Below, in pieces: positions 9,131-18,088 of a stretch of DNA of 64,000 nt. Position numbers and translations under genes: made by a program. The notes beneath the pieces are model-generated. The model saw nothing but the letters and a program-made list of their open reading frames with translations. It did no database searches and was not told the origin of the DNA. This DNA comes from Acidobacteriaceae bacterium. Lineage in GTDB: Bacteria; Acidobacteriota; Terriglobia; Terriglobales; Acidobacteriaceae. Each line of letters opens with the position of its first letter. Positions within the stretch are counted from its first letter, which is position 1. The stretch covers positions 51,473 through 115,472 of the forward strand of contig JASHNW010000058.1 in the NCBI GenBank assembly GCA_030041435.1, in the 5' to 3' direction.

Positions 9131-10249
9131 TTATTCCCGCGCCTTCTCGAGCACCCATCGCGCGGCGTTCTCCATCTCTTCGTCCGTCACATCCTCCACG
9201 ACCACTGCGTCGCCAATCCCCTTGGGCAGCACAAAACGCCGCCTGCCGGCGCGGTTCTTCTTGTCGTGCCCGGCCGCCTCGAGCAGTTTGTCAGCCGTCG
9301 CCCGAAACAACGGCAGCGGTCCGTACGCCAGAATCGTCCGTTCGATGCGTTCGGCTTGGTCGGGGCCTGCCGTTTCACGTGCGAGCGCAATCTGCAACGC
9401 CGCCAGCATGCCCCACGCTATGGCCTCTCCGTGCAAAAGACGCCTGTATCCCGTAGCTGCCTCGATCGCATGGCCAAAGGTATGTCCAAAGTTGAGAATC
9501 ATCCGCAGCCCTGACTCGCGCTCGTCGATTCCCACCACGCCCGCCTTCATCCGGATCGATGCCGTGATCACCCGCTCCAGCGCTGCCGCGTCGCGCGCCA
9601 GGATCGTCTCTGAGTTGTGCTCCATGAAGCGAAACAGCATCGCATCGCGGATAATTCCCGCCTTGATGCTCTCAAACAGTCCCGCGCGCAACTCTCTTTC
9701 CGGCAGCGTCTGCAGAGTGTCGATGTCGGCGAACACCGCGCTCGGATGATGAAAGCTGCCTATGAGATTCTTCCCGGCGGTCAGATTCACTCCGGTCTTC
9801 CCACCCACCGACGAGTCCACCTGGGCCAGTAACGTCGTCGGAACCTGAATGTACTCGATACCGCGCATGTAGATTGCGGCAAGAAATCCGCCCAAATCGC
9901 CGACAATCCCACCGCCGAAAGCAATCAGCAGCGAGGACCGGTCAGCGCCGGCCGCAACCAGCTCTCCAGCCAGCCGCTCCACCTGCGCAAGACGCTTGAA
10001 CCGCTCGCCCACAGGCAGAAACAGAACCGCAGGCGCGTCTGGAAACGCCGCCGCAAACTGCTCCCCCCACAGCGCCCAAATCTCCGGCGATGTGAGAACG
10101 AAGACTCTCCTGCCGGACCTCGTCAGCCTGGTGCGGCGCGGTATCTCAGCGAACAAACCGCGCCCCACATAGACGGGATAATGCGCCGAGGCGGTCTTGA
10201 CGGGAATGGTGCGAATTGAAGTTTTCAAGGTGAGATCAGAGTAAAACAC
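9131..10249 (-). CDS. aroB: 3-dehydroquinate synthase
   Basis: A 372-aa shikimate-pathway enzyme that cyclises DAHP to 3-dehydroquinate with NAD+ and a divalent metal. Typical motifs are present: [14 protein letters not shown], a KTGVNL segment and the metal-binding [11 protein letters not shown]. The GTG start at 10249 was chosen because a GGAG ribosome site lies 5 bp upstream and it gives the usual family length; the frame is open to 10390 but that extension looks non-coding. A TTG at 10228 is another possibility. It converges on phoU. Confidence 0.92.
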   Translation of the reverse strand: MFYSDLTLKTSIRTIPVKTASAHYPVYVGRGLFAEIPRRTRLTRSGRRVFVLTSPEIWALWGEQFAAAFPDAPAVLFLPVGERFKRLAQVERLAGELVAAGADRSSLLIAFGGGIVGDLGGFLAAIYMRGIEYIQVPTTLLAQVDSSVGGKTGVNLTAGKNLIGSFHHPSAVFADIDTLQTLPERELRAGLFESIKAGIIRDAMLFRFMEHNSETILARDAAALERVITASIRMKAGVVGIDERESGLRMILNFGHTFGHAIEAATGYRRLLHGEAIAWGMLAALQIALARETAGPDQAERIERTILAYGPLPLFRATADKLLEAAGHDKKNRAGRRRFVLPKGIGDAVVVEDVTDEEMENAARWVLEKARE

Positions 10250-10432
10250 CGCCGCTCCAGGAGCCGAACGAAGGCAGGCTGCGACCAGCCAGCGCAACAA
10301 ATCGCCGGGACAACGGGTTTCTTCGTGCAACCGGGCCGCTGACGGGTCGGTCCATCCAGAGTTAAACCGGCGGAGATATATTTCGTCCAATCCGAATAAC
10401 GTCCGCCCGGACTTCGATCATCGGAGATCAAC

Positions 10433-11062
10433 ATGCGAACGCAACGAATGCATACGGCTTTCTTTCTGACTTTGCTGGCTTTGCTGGGAGGCGCTGCAGC
10501 CAGCGCGCAAACCGATGTGGCAGCCAGTGTTTATGGCGCCTTCACCGGAACCACCACCGGCAACAACACAGTTCAGAGCCCCTCGAACTCCGCCGGCGCG
10601 CTGATTGAATTGCGCCATATTGCCAATCCCATCCTCGGCTTTGAGGGGACCTATTCGTACAACCGCGCGGATGAGTCCTACAGCTATACAGGCTTTGCCT
10701 GCCCGGTAGGCATTGTGCCATGTACCCCGCTTCCCGTCTCCGTCCCGGCCAACGCGCACGAGTTCACTGCCGACTGGATCCCCTCCGTTCACATCGCGAA
10801 CCTGCGTCCCTTTGGCGTTCTGGGCATCGGCGCGCTGCTCAACCAGCCATCCAGCAGCTCGAGCGGCACCACGCAGTCCCAGACCAAAGCGGTCTACGTC
10901 TATGGCGCCGGCCTCGACTGGGGCCTGCTGCCGCACATCGGACTGCGCGTGCAGTATCGCGGCAACCTGTACAAAGCGCCCGACCTGACCACACTCTACT
11001 CCTCGACTAACGCCTTCACGCACACCGCGGAGCCGATGGTCGGCGTGTACTTCCGTCTGTAG
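10433..11062 (+). CDS. small outer-membrane beta-barrel protein
   Basis: A 209-aa protein with a clean signal peptide (MRTQRMHTAFFLTLLALLGG, cleavage after ASAQ) and a mature part of alternating amphipathic strands ending in the aromatic YFRL, the usual barrel C-terminal signature. Looks like an OmpA/OmpW-like eight-stranded barrel common in Acidobacteria. Two cysteines (CPVGIVPC) could form a loop disulfide. ATG follows a CGGAGA site. Ligand unknown. Confidence 0.7.
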   Translation: MRTQRMHTAFFLTLLALLGGAAASAQTDVAASVYGAFTGTTTGNNTVQSPSNSAGALIELRHIANPILGFEGTYSYNRADESYSYTGFACPVGIVPCTPLPVSVPANAHEFTADWIPSVHIANLRPFGVLGIGALLNQPSSSSSGTTQSQTKAVYVYGAGLDWGLLPHIGLRVQYRGNLYKAPDLTTLYSSTNAFTHTAEPMVGVYFRL

Positions 11063-11162
11063 CCGCTGCAATCGCGACCTCTCCGGCTCGACATTGTTCG
11101 CACCCTGCGGGCCTGCGCCCAGGTGTGCCGTCGTTTGCCAAAATGCTATAGCCTGAAAGTTT

Positions 11163-12728
11163 ATGGCTGCGGTGCAGGAAACGGAGTACGTCATCGTAGG
11201 CGCGGGAATCGCGGGCCTGCGCGCTGCGATTGGTCTGGCTGCGGACGGCGCCCGCGTCCTCGTGGTCACCAAAGAAGCGCTGGGTGAATCGAACACCTAC
11301 TATGCTCAGGGCGGCATCGCCGTCGCGATGAGCGGCGAAGAAGACGTTGCGCTGCATCTCGATGACACGGTGAATGCCGGCGACGGCCTGGTCAACCGGG
11401 AAGCCGCGGCTGTCCTCGTGCAGGAAGGCCCGCTCCGCGTGGAAGAGCTGCTGCGCTGGGGCACCGACTTCGACCGCGAGGACGGCAAGCTGATGCTCAC
11501 GCGCGAGGGCGCGCACAGTCGCAACCGCATCCTGCACGCGCACGGCGACGCCACCGGCGCCGAAATCGGCCGCTCGCTGCTGCGCCACGCACGCGCCATC
11601 GAGAACATAACGCTGCTGGAGTGGACGACAACTTCCGCTCTGCTGCTCGACGACGGCGCGATCTGCGGAGTCCGCCTCCTCGCTCGCGACAACAGCGCCA
11701 TCGACGTCCGCGCGCGTGCGGTGTTGTTAGCCAGCGGCGGGGCCGGCCAGGTCTACAGCGACACGACCAATCCGGCTGTGGCCACCGGCGACGGCATCGC
11801 CATGGCCTGGCGTGCCGGAGCCAGGATTGCCGACATGGAGTTCTACCAGTTCCATCCCACCGCGCTCAGCCTGCCCGGCGTGCAGCGATTCCTGCTTTCG
11901 GAAGCGCTGCGTGGCGAGGGCGCCTGGCTGCGCAACGCGCGTGGCGAGCGCTTCATGGAACGTTACCATCCCCTCCTGGAACTCGCTCCCCGCGACGTGG
12001 TGGCCCGTGCGATCACACGCGAGGGCATGGGCCGGGACGGCGAGACCCTCCCCGTGTACCTCGACATGCGCCACGTTACGCAAATCGATCCCACCACGCG
12101 CTTCCCGGGAATTTCGAAGTTTCTTGCCGGACACGGCCTTGATTTGCGCCGCGACCTGGTCACCGTACGTCCCGCCGCCCATTACCTGATGGGCGGCATC
12201 CGGACCGATGTTCACGGCCGCGCCTCGCTGAACCGTCTCTACGCCGCCGGAGAAGCCGCCTGCACCGGCGTGCACGGAGCCAACCGGCTCGCCAGTAACT
12301 CTCTGCTGGAGGGCCTCGTCTTCGGCGCCCGTGCGGCTGAAGCGATGCAGGAGCAACCTGCGCTGCCGCGATCCAAAACGGCGCCGTTGCCGCAGACCCC
12401 TCCCGCCGAAGCCGATTTGCAGTCCCTCGCAGAGAGCCTGCGGCGCATCATGTGGGAAAAAGCCGGGCTGCTGCGTGATGCTGAAAAGCTGCGTGAAGCA
12501 CAGGGTGAGCTGGCCGCGATCGGACGCCGGCTCCCGCCCGTCTCCGGCCGCGAGGGAACCGAACTGCGCAATCTGCACACCGTCGGAGAGTTGATCGTGG
12601 CCTCAGCGCTGGCTCGCGAGGAGAGCCGCGGCGCGCATTACCGTAATGACTTTCCCAGGCGCGATGACGCGCGCTTTGCCAGGCACTCAGTCATGCGTGG
12701 AGACGCCATTGCATTCGAGGAACGATAG
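11163..12728 (+). CDS. nadB: L-aspartate oxidase
   Basis: A 521-aa flavoprotein that oxidises aspartate to iminoaspartate, the first step of de novo NAD synthesis. The FAD dinucleotide fold IVGAGIAGLRAAIGLA starts at about residue 11. It also has YYAQGGIAVAM, REGAHSRNRILHAHGDATG, the catalytic ELAPRDVVARAI segment and HYLMGGI, plus the helical C-terminal domain. Its partner nadA is 4.2 kb downstream under a NAD+ riboswitch; no such RNA is seen before nadB. nadC is not in the window. Confidence 0.94.
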   Translation: MAAVQETEYVIVGAGIAGLRAAIGLAADGARVLVVTKEALGESNTYYAQGGIAVAMSGEEDVALHLDDTVNAGDGLVNREAAAVLVQEGPLRVEELLRWGTDFDREDGKLMLTREGAHSRNRILHAHGDATGAEIGRSLLRHARAIENITLLEWTTTSALLLDDGAICGVRLLARDNSAIDVRARAVLLASGGAGQVYSDTTNPAVATGDGIAMAWRAGARIADMEFYQFHPTALSLPGVQRFLLSEALRGEGAWLRNARGERFMERYHPLLELAPRDVVARAITREGMGRDGETLPVYLDMRHVTQIDPTTRFPGISKFLAGHGLDLRRDLVTVRPAAHYLMGGIRTDVHGRASLNRLYAAGEAACTGVHGANRLASNSLLEGLVFGARAAEAMQEQPALPRSKTAPLPQTPPAEADLQSLAESLRRIMWEKAGLLRDAEKLREAQGELAAIGRRLPPVSGREGTELRNLHTVGELIVASALAREESRGAHYRNDFPRRDDARFARHSVMRGDAIAFEER

Positions 12729-12736
12729 GGCCGCAG

Positions 12737-13378
12737 TTATTTGTGCAGCAGCTTGAATGCGTGCGTCCACTCGTTGCGCGTGAACCCCGGAATGCACCAC
12801 AGCATGCACAGCGGTTCGATGGCGCGCGCCGCCTCGGCCCGGCCCATGTCGGCCGTTTCCCATCCAAACTTCTCAAGGATGCTGCCCACGGTCTTCTTCG
12901 CTTTGTCGTCATTGCCGCAGATGAACATGGTTGGCAGGATCCCGCCGTAATCCGGGTTGACCATCTGGCCGCTTCCGACTGAGTTAAATGCTTTCACCAT
13001 GCGGGCGTCGGGAAACTCCCGCTGCAGGCGCTCCAGCTGAGACTCATCGAGGTTAGTAAAGAACTTGAGGATGCCGTTCACAGGCGGCGCGTCGGCAATG
13101 GGGTTGGTCGTGTCGATCACGACCTTTCCGTTCAGGTGCGCGCTTCCCGCCGAGCGCAGCGCTTCGGCGGCGGCCGTGCCCTTCACCGCCAGCACCACTA
13201 CTTCCCCGAAGGCCGCCGCGTCGCTGAAGCTGCCCAGATGCGCTCTCGGGTGGGCGATGGCCCATTCCGCCAGTTTCGTCTGGTCCCGGGTACCGGTCAT
13301 AACTTCGTAGTGATGCTTCAGGAAGCCGTCGGCCAGCGTCTGTGCCACCACGCCCGACCCGAGCACGCCTATTTTCAT
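12737..13378 (-). CDS. NADP/F420-dependent oxidoreductase-like Rossmann protein
   Basis: A 213-aa protein with the nucleotide-binding loop GVLGSGVVAQTLADGF at the N-terminus, then a TGTRD segment where the 2'-phosphate of NADP would sit, VVLAVKG, and VIDTTNPI. It matches the NADPH-dependent F420-reductase-like / ProC-like N-terminal family (F420_oxidored domain). Whether it uses F420 is doubtful, because no F420 genes are seen here. It converges tightly on nadB (8 bp between stops). Substrate unknown. Confidence 0.75.
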   Translation of the reverse strand: MKIGVLGSGVVAQTLADGFLKHHYEVMTGTRDQTKLAEWAIAHPRAHLGSFSDAAAFGEVVVLAVKGTAAAEALRSAGSAHLNGKVVIDTTNPIADAPPVNGILKFFTNLDESQLERLQREFPDARMVKAFNSVGSGQMVNPDYGGILPTMFICGNDDKAKKTVGSILEKFGWETADMGRAEAARAIEPLCMLWCIPGFTRNEWTHAFKLLHK

Positions 13379-13450
13379 AACTCCTCCTGCCAGCCAGGTG
13401 ATATCAATGTAATAAATACTATATATCTCGAATGTTACAAACAGGACCGA
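13379..13450 (-). promoter_or_regulatory. AT-rich promoter/operator region
   Basis: This short gap is sharply more AT-rich than its surroundings (about 13401-13442, with overlapping TATA-like tracts and partial dyads). Read on the minus strand it directly precedes the Rossmann oxidoreductase, with AGGAGGAG just before its ATG. It probably holds that gene's promoter and perhaps a repressor site; exact boxes cannot be assigned. Confidence 0.4.
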
Positions 13451-14341
13451 TTAGTGCGCACCCTTGCGATAATTCGACGGCCCGGAAATCACCCCGCTGA
13501 GTACCGTGAATACAGCCAGAATGCCGGCAACAACTCCCAGCGACCAGAGAGCTGGAATAGCAACCCATCGCGCTGCCAGCATCTTGAAGGCAACAAATGC
13601 CAAAATGCAGGCCAGTCCGTAGTGCAGCAGATGGAACCGCTCCAGCATGGAGGATAACGCAAAATAAAGCGACCGCAACCCGAGGATCGCGAAGATATTG
13701 GACGTAAACGCGATCCATGAGTTGCGCGTTACCGCCAGCACGGCGGGGATCGAGTCGAGCGCAAAGATCAAATCGGTCGCCTCGATGGCCGCAATCACCA
13801 GCAGCAGCGAACGAAAGGCAAGGCGCGCGTCCACGCCGTAGTTGAGACAGCAGTTCTGAATCCAGAGCACCGGCCCGCGGACCGGCGCCACCCCGGGCCG
13901 GTAAAAAAGCAGACGCGTGGCGGCGAAGGCAAGGATCGCGCCAAATGCATATTGCACCCATTGAAAGCGCACCAGCAGCGCCGTTCCCGCCAGAATCAGC
14001 GCCCCGCGCAGCACGATGGCCCCCAGCACGCCCCACGCCAGCACGCGCCGCTGCTGTTCGGCCTCCAGGCGCAGCGCGCGAAAAAGCAGCAGGAAGACGA
14101 ACAGATTATCGACGCTCAGCGAGCCTTCGATCAGATAGCCGGTGGCGAATTCGATGGCGGGCTGTCGGCCCGCTGTCGACGCAATCCACAGCGCGTAGCT
14201 TCCCGCCAGCAGAGCGAGAACTGCGGTCCACAACCAGGCCACGCGCGCCGATACCGGGCGCCCCGGCCGCTGCAGCAGCAGCAGATCCACAAGCAGCAGC
14301 AGCGCGACCACCAGGAAAAAGCCGGGCCAATGGGCGGGCAT
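13451..14341 (-). CDS. TerC/Alx-family integral membrane protein
   Basis: A 296-aa multi-span protein with the two hallmark TerC motifs: SLSVDNLFVFLLLF (about residue 93) and EATDLIFALDSIPAVLAVT (about 187), whose acidic residues lie inside membrane helices and are thought to bind metal. About eight helices are visible. TerC/Alx proteins take part in manganese export and metallation of secreted proteins. No yybP-ykoY leader is possible, as only 10 bp separate it from the upstream gene. It follows the tat/QC genes on the same strand and may be co-transcribed. Confidence 0.85.
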   Translation of the reverse strand: MPAHWPGFFLVVALLLLVDLLLLQRPGRPVSARVAWLWTAVLALLAGSYALWIASTAGRQPAIEFATGYLIEGSLSVDNLFVFLLLFRALRLEAEQQRRVLAWGVLGAIVLRGALILAGTALLVRFQWVQYAFGAILAFAATRLLFYRPGVAPVRGPVLWIQNCCLNYGVDARLAFRSLLLVIAAIEATDLIFALDSIPAVLAVTRNSWIAFTSNIFAILGLRSLYFALSSMLERFHLLHYGLACILAFVAFKMLAARWVAIPALWSLGVVAGILAVFTVLSGVISGPSNYRKGAH

Positions 14342-14351
14342 CGTGTTTGGT

Positions 14352-15257
14352 CTAGCGCTGGTCGAGCAGGCGAATGGTTTCCAGCAGCGTGTCTCCGGCT
14401 ATGGTCAAACTATTCGCGCTGAGCTTGTCCATGGTGTCCTGGTCGGTATGCCAGTAAGAGTTTTCGTAGCCGTAATCGAGGTCGATCAGATCGGCGCACG
14501 GCACCCCGCGTTTCACAAAGGGAATGTGGTCGTCTCCGTCGTAGGTCTTGTTCTGGAAGAAAAATGACTGCCAGCCATACTGCGTAGCCGCCTGCAGCAC
14601 CAGGTCTTCCAGCCACGGCGTCGAGTTCAGATCGCGCTGGATGTCGAGGTCGCGATCGCCGAGCATGTCGGTCAGCAGAAACGCCCTGATGCGCTTCAGC
14701 GTCCCGTCGGCCTGCCACCGCGCGGCCAGATGCTTGCTGCCATAGACCGAATCCGCGTCGGACCAGCTCCTGATAGCCTCTTCGCCGTCCGTGAACAGGA
14801 GCCACACGCTGTACCCGTCGTTCGGCTTGCCGCGCAGATAGTTTGCCATCTCGATCAGCAGGCCGGTTGTCGATCCGCCATCGTTCGCGCCGACGAAATG
14901 AATGTTGCGCAGCGGGTAAGGCGTCTCGTAGTGCGAGGCGAGGACGATGATGCCGTCCTTCCTGCCCGGGAATTTCACGATGAAGTTGTGCATCGTCATC
15001 GCACCGGCGGGGGTGTTGGTGGTGAACGTATCTTCTTCCAGATCGTCGTGCCGGAACTGTTCCCTGAGGAATGCTTCGGCCTTCGCGTGTCCGGGGCTGC
15101 CGATCCAGCGCGGGCCGGTAGTGTCGACGTACTGGCGCGTGTAGGCAAGCGCCTTGGCCCCGTCGAACTGCGGCAGATTCTGCGTCGGGTTCAGCGCCCA
15201 CGCTCCCGCCGTGCACAGCGCTGCCACCAGCGCCGGGGTCAGCCTGCGAATTCTCAC
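14352..15257 (-). CDS. M28-fold glutaminyl-peptide cyclotransferase-like protein
   Basis: A 301-aa secreted zinc protein. The GTG start at 15257-15255 overlaps the tatC stop (GTGA), and the new N-terminus is a signal peptide (RIRR then a hydrophobic core ending GAWA). M28 zinc ligands are visible: ASHYET, GANDGGS, FTDGEEA, LLTDMLGD and YWHTDQD. The stretch after DGEEA (SWSDADSVYGSKHLAARW) is close to animal glutaminyl cyclase, so N-terminal pyroglutamate formation is more likely than proteolysis. Coupling to tatC is noteworthy. Confidence 0.8.
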   Translation of the reverse strand: MRIRRLTPALVAALCTAGAWALNPTQNLPQFDGAKALAYTRQYVDTTGPRWIGSPGHAKAEAFLREQFRHDDLEEDTFTTNTPAGAMTMHNFIVKFPGRKDGIIVLASHYETPYPLRNIHFVGANDGGSTTGLLIEMANYLRGKPNDGYSVWLLFTDGEEAIRSWSDADSVYGSKHLAARWQADGTLKRIRAFLLTDMLGDRDLDIQRDLNSTPWLEDLVLQAATQYGWQSFFFQNKTYDGDDHIPFVKRGVPCADLIDLDYGYENSYWHTDQDTMDKLSANSLTIAGDTLLETIRLLDQR

Positions 15258-16078
15258 GAGGCCGCCTTTGCTGCGCGCCTCTTGCGCGTTTTGGGATGCA
15301 CGAACCATGAGACCGCGATGCTGATCAGGTAAAGCCCCAGCATCGGGGCGGCGAAAACGCACATGGTCAGAATGTCCGGCGTGGGCGCGATCACGCACGC
15401 CACGATAAAGATGACCAGCACGGCGTAGCGAATGTTCTTCCACAAAAATCGCGGGCTTACGATGCCAAACAGCGACAGAAACATGATCAGGATGGGCAGC
15501 TCAAAGGTCGCCCCCAGCCCGAGAATCACGGTAAGAAACAGGCCCGTATATTCATTAATCTCAATGAGCGGGTTGAAATCCTTGTTGAAGTCGAACAGAA
15601 AATTGAGCGCTCCCGGGAACACCCAGCGATAGCCGAAGTACGCGCCGGCCAGAAACAGCCCGACCGTCGCGATCATGAACGGCGTAACGAAGCGCTTCTC
15701 GTTCCGGTACAGTCCCGGCGAAATGAACAGCCATACCTGATACAGCACGAACGGCGAGGCCAGAATGCACCCCGCCATGAAGCTGATTTCCAGATACATA
15801 TTGAACCCATCCACCGGGTTCAGGTAGTTCAGCTGCGTAGGCAGATGGTGCCGAGCCAGCGCCAGCTTGATCGGGTGCTCCATGAATCCGTAGATCTTGT
15901 CGTGATAAAACCACGCGACAAAAAAGCCGCCGATCAGATAAAGCGCGGAGTGGACAATGCGCTTGCGCAGCTCCTGCAAATGCTCCAGCAGGCTCATGCC
16001 GGGCAGTTCGGCGCGCTCGGAAACCGCGGCGCGTGCGCGATCGACCAGATCCTTCTTCTCCTCCTCGGTCTCAATCAT
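15254..16078 (-). CDS. tatC: Sec-independent translocase subunit TatC
   Basis: A 274-aa, six-helix inner-membrane protein; with TatA/B it exports folded proteins bearing twin-arginine signals. The signature [14 protein letters not shown] near residue 25 forms part of the signal-peptide site, and [17 protein letters not shown] and the later [16 protein letters not shown] follow in family order. Its start overlaps the end of tatA/B by 8 bp and its stop overlaps the next start, so the three genes are translationally coupled. Confidence 0.95.
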   Translation of the reverse strand: MIETEEEKKDLVDRARAAVSERAELPGMSLLEHLQELRKRIVHSALYLIGGFFVAWFYHDKIYGFMEHPIKLALARHHLPTQLNYLNPVDGFNMYLEISFMAGCILASPFVLYQVWLFISPGLYRNEKRFVTPFMIATVGLFLAGAYFGYRWVFPGALNFLFDFNKDFNPLIEINEYTGLFLTVILGLGATFELPILIMFLSLFGIVSPRFLWKNIRYAVLVIFIVACVIAPTPDILTMCVFAAPMLGLYLISIAVSWFVHPKTRKRRAAKAAS

Positions 16079-16613
16079 GATGTACGGACTCGGGAATCTC
16101 TCCTGTCAGAGGATGGCTGCCGTTGCTGTGCGCGCTCACCTCGACGGGGAGGGACGCGGCAGCCGCCTCGCTGGCCGCGGCAACATGGGATAGTTCAGTA
16201 ACCGTGTCGTCGCCGGTGGAGTGTTGCGGCTCGGGAACGATCTGGGCGGAGTTCAGCGCGAGATCCGGGGACACGGGAAGCGTCTCGCTCGCTTCCACTG
16301 GCGATGCGAATGGCCGCGCCGCGCTGACAGGCGCCCCCGTAGAGGGCGGCAGAATCGCCGGGGCGGTCGCCGTCGTCGCCGGCTCCGCTGGCGTGGCAGC
16401 GGCTTTCGCAGCCTGGCTTTCCGCCAGCTTGTTGCGCCGCTCCTCCTCCTCCATGTTGCGAATTTCTTCCTGGATCTGGAACTTGAACTCGTTGCTCGCG
16501 CGGCGGAATTCGGCGAGCAGCTTGCCCACCTGTCTCCCGATCTCCGGCAACTTCTTCGGCCCAAACAGCACAAGGGCCATGACGAAGATGAAGATGGAGT
16601 CGCCGAAATGCAT
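16071..16613 (-). CDS. Sec-independent translocase subunit TatA/TatB
   Basis: A 180-aa protein with the TatA/B layout: a short N-terminal membrane helix, the hinge [10 protein letters not shown], an amphipathic helix ([19 protein letters not shown]), then a long Ala/Pro/Thr-rich tail. The [10 protein letters not shown] hinge fits both subtypes and no second tatA-like gene is next to it, so one protein may do both jobs, or the other copy is elsewhere. The tail is longer than in most TatA. First gene of the tat operon. Confidence 0.85.
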   Translation of the reverse strand: MHFGDSIFIFVMALVLFGPKKLPEIGRQVGKLLAEFRRASNEFKFQIQEEIRNMEEEERRNKLAESQAAKAAATPAEPATTATAPAILPPSTGAPVSAARPFASPVEASETLPVSPDLALNSAQIVPEPQHSTGDDTVTELSHVAAASEAAAASLPVEVSAHSNGSHPLTGEIPESVHHD

Positions 16614-16803
16614 GGATATTCATTCATGATACCCGTCGGGTCTGGCGTGTCACAAACACGGTCCCTGCGACTCCCGGCGCAGTCTGCCGCAGGGTTTTTC
16701 TGAGCGGACGTCCATTACGCCTGGGTTAAACTAATGGCAGCGACACGCTTTGGCTTGAGGTGTGGTTTTGCGACCTCGCCGCGGCTGAGGCGTCTAACAG
16801 GGC

Positions 16804-16930
16804 AGAGGCTGCAACATCCCCGTTGGCTGGGCGGACGCCCCGAGGCGGCCGCAGCGAGCTGACTGCAGGCCCTGCAAGTGCTTTCAACATCCCCGTCCAC
16901 TTTGGTGCAAGCCGAAACGGACTGAAGGCG
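16804..16930 (+). ncRNA. NAD+-I riboswitch (nadA motif), tandem domains
   Basis: Two similar domains lie just before nadA. Domain 1 (about 16804-16872) has CAACATCCCCGT, then a P2 stem GTTGGCT/AGCTGAC (seven pairs), the inner GGGC and GCAGCGAG elements, and closing stem GGCTGC with GCAGGCC. Domain 2 (about 16880-16929) repeats TCAACATCCCCGT with P2 GTCC/GGAC and P1 GCTTTC/GAAGGC. This matches the NAD+-I class, whose members precede nadA in Acidobacteria. The 3' strand of domain 2 P1 abuts the ribosome site (GGCGGAG), so NAD+ binding would plausibly block nadA translation. Confidence 0.9.
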
Positions 16931-16937
16931 GAGTCTT

Positions 16938-18086
16938 TTGAGCGTACTCGAAGCTGTAGCGGAACCTGTATTGGCCGAGCCGGAAGCGTGTTCTCTTGAA
17001 AACTACCTGGCCCTGCCCGACCACAGCATGGATGAGCGCATAGCGGCGGCCCGGCAAGCGCTGGGCAAGACCACCATCCTGCTGGGACATCATTACCAGC
17101 GCGATGAAGTCATCCGTTTCGCGGATTTCACGGGCGACTCCTACAAACTGTCGAAAGCGGCCTCCGAGACCGAAGCGCAATTCATCGTCTTCTGCGGCGT
17201 CCACTTCATGGCCGAAAGCGCCGACGTGCTCGGCCACGCCGGCCAGCAGGTCATCCTGCCCGATCTCAACGCCGGCTGCTCCATGGCCGACATGGCCGAA
17301 ATCGGCCAGGTGGAAGAGTGCTGGCAGACGCTGCTCGACGCAGGTGTCGGCGAGGACGAAATCCTGCCTCTCACCTACATGAACTCCTCCGCCGCCATCA
17401 AAGCCTTCTGCGGCGAACGCGGCGGCCTGGTCTGCACTTCGTCCAACGCCCGCGGCGCCTTCCATTGGGCCTTCCAGCGCGCGAAGAAGATCCTTTTCCT
17501 CCCCGATCAGCATCTCGGCCGCAACACCGGCCACGCCATGGGCATTCCCCTCAGCGAAATGGTCGTCTACGATCCGTGGCAGGGCCTTGCTGGCATCGGG
17601 GGCGGCATCACACCCGAGCGGCTACGCGTGGCCAAAGTCATCCTGTGGAAAGGCCATTGCTCCGTCCACCAGCGCTTTCTTCCTGAGCATGTCACCAATG
17701 TTCGCGCAAAGTATCCAGGCATCCAGGTCATCGTGCATCCCGAATGCCGCCTCGAAGTCTGCGAGAAGGCCGACGCGCTCGGCTCAACCGAACGCCTCAT
17801 CAAAATCGTCCGCGAAGCCCCCGCAGGGTCCACATTCGCCATCGGTACTGAGATTCACCTCGTCAACCGCCTGGCAAAAGAGTTCGCGCCCCTCGGCAAG
17901 AGAATTGTCACCCTCGACGACACCGGCTGCCTCTGCACGACCATGTATCGCATCAGCCCGCAGCATCTGGCGTGGGCGCTCGAAAACCTGATCGCGGGAC
18001 GCGTGGTCAATCGCATCCAGGTACGCGAAGACGTGAAATACTGGGCACGCGTGGCATTGGACCGGATGCTCGAGATTCGTGCCTGA
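16938..18086 (+). CDS. nadA: quinolinate synthase A
   Basis: A 382-aa 4Fe-4S enzyme that condenses iminoaspartate and dihydroxyacetone phosphate to quinolinate. Its three family regions with cluster cysteines are visible in FCGVHFMAESADVL, GLVCTSSNA and DDTGCLCTTMY, along with GHHYQRDEVIRFADFTGDS. The start is a TTG at 16938, placed by the GGCGGAG site at 16927-16933, which is also the riboswitch output. It is followed 2 bp later by a DUF2203 gene, so that gene is probably under the same control. Confidence 0.95.
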   Translation: MSVLEAVAEPVLAEPEACSLENYLALPDHSMDERIAAARQALGKTTILLGHHYQRDEVIRFADFTGDSYKLSKAASETEAQFIVFCGVHFMAESADVLGHAGQQVILPDLNAGCSMADMAEIGQVEECWQTLLDAGVGEDEILPLTYMNSSAAIKAFCGERGGLVCTSSNARGAFHWAFQRAKKILFLPDQHLGRNTGHAMGIPLSEMVVYDPWQGLAGIGGGITPERLRVAKVILWKGHCSVHQRFLPEHVTNVRAKYPGIQVIVHPECRLEVCEKADALGSTERLIKIVREAPAGSTFAIGTEIHLVNRLAKEFAPLGKRIVTLDDTGCLCTTMYRISPQHLAWALENLIAGRVVNRIQVREDVKYWARVALDRMLEIRA

Positions 18087-18088
18087 AC

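Noticed and set aside
10250..10390. Longer AroB N-terminus
   Set aside because: The extra 47 residues do not resemble AroB and the GTG at 10249 has a good ribosome site and gives the normal length.
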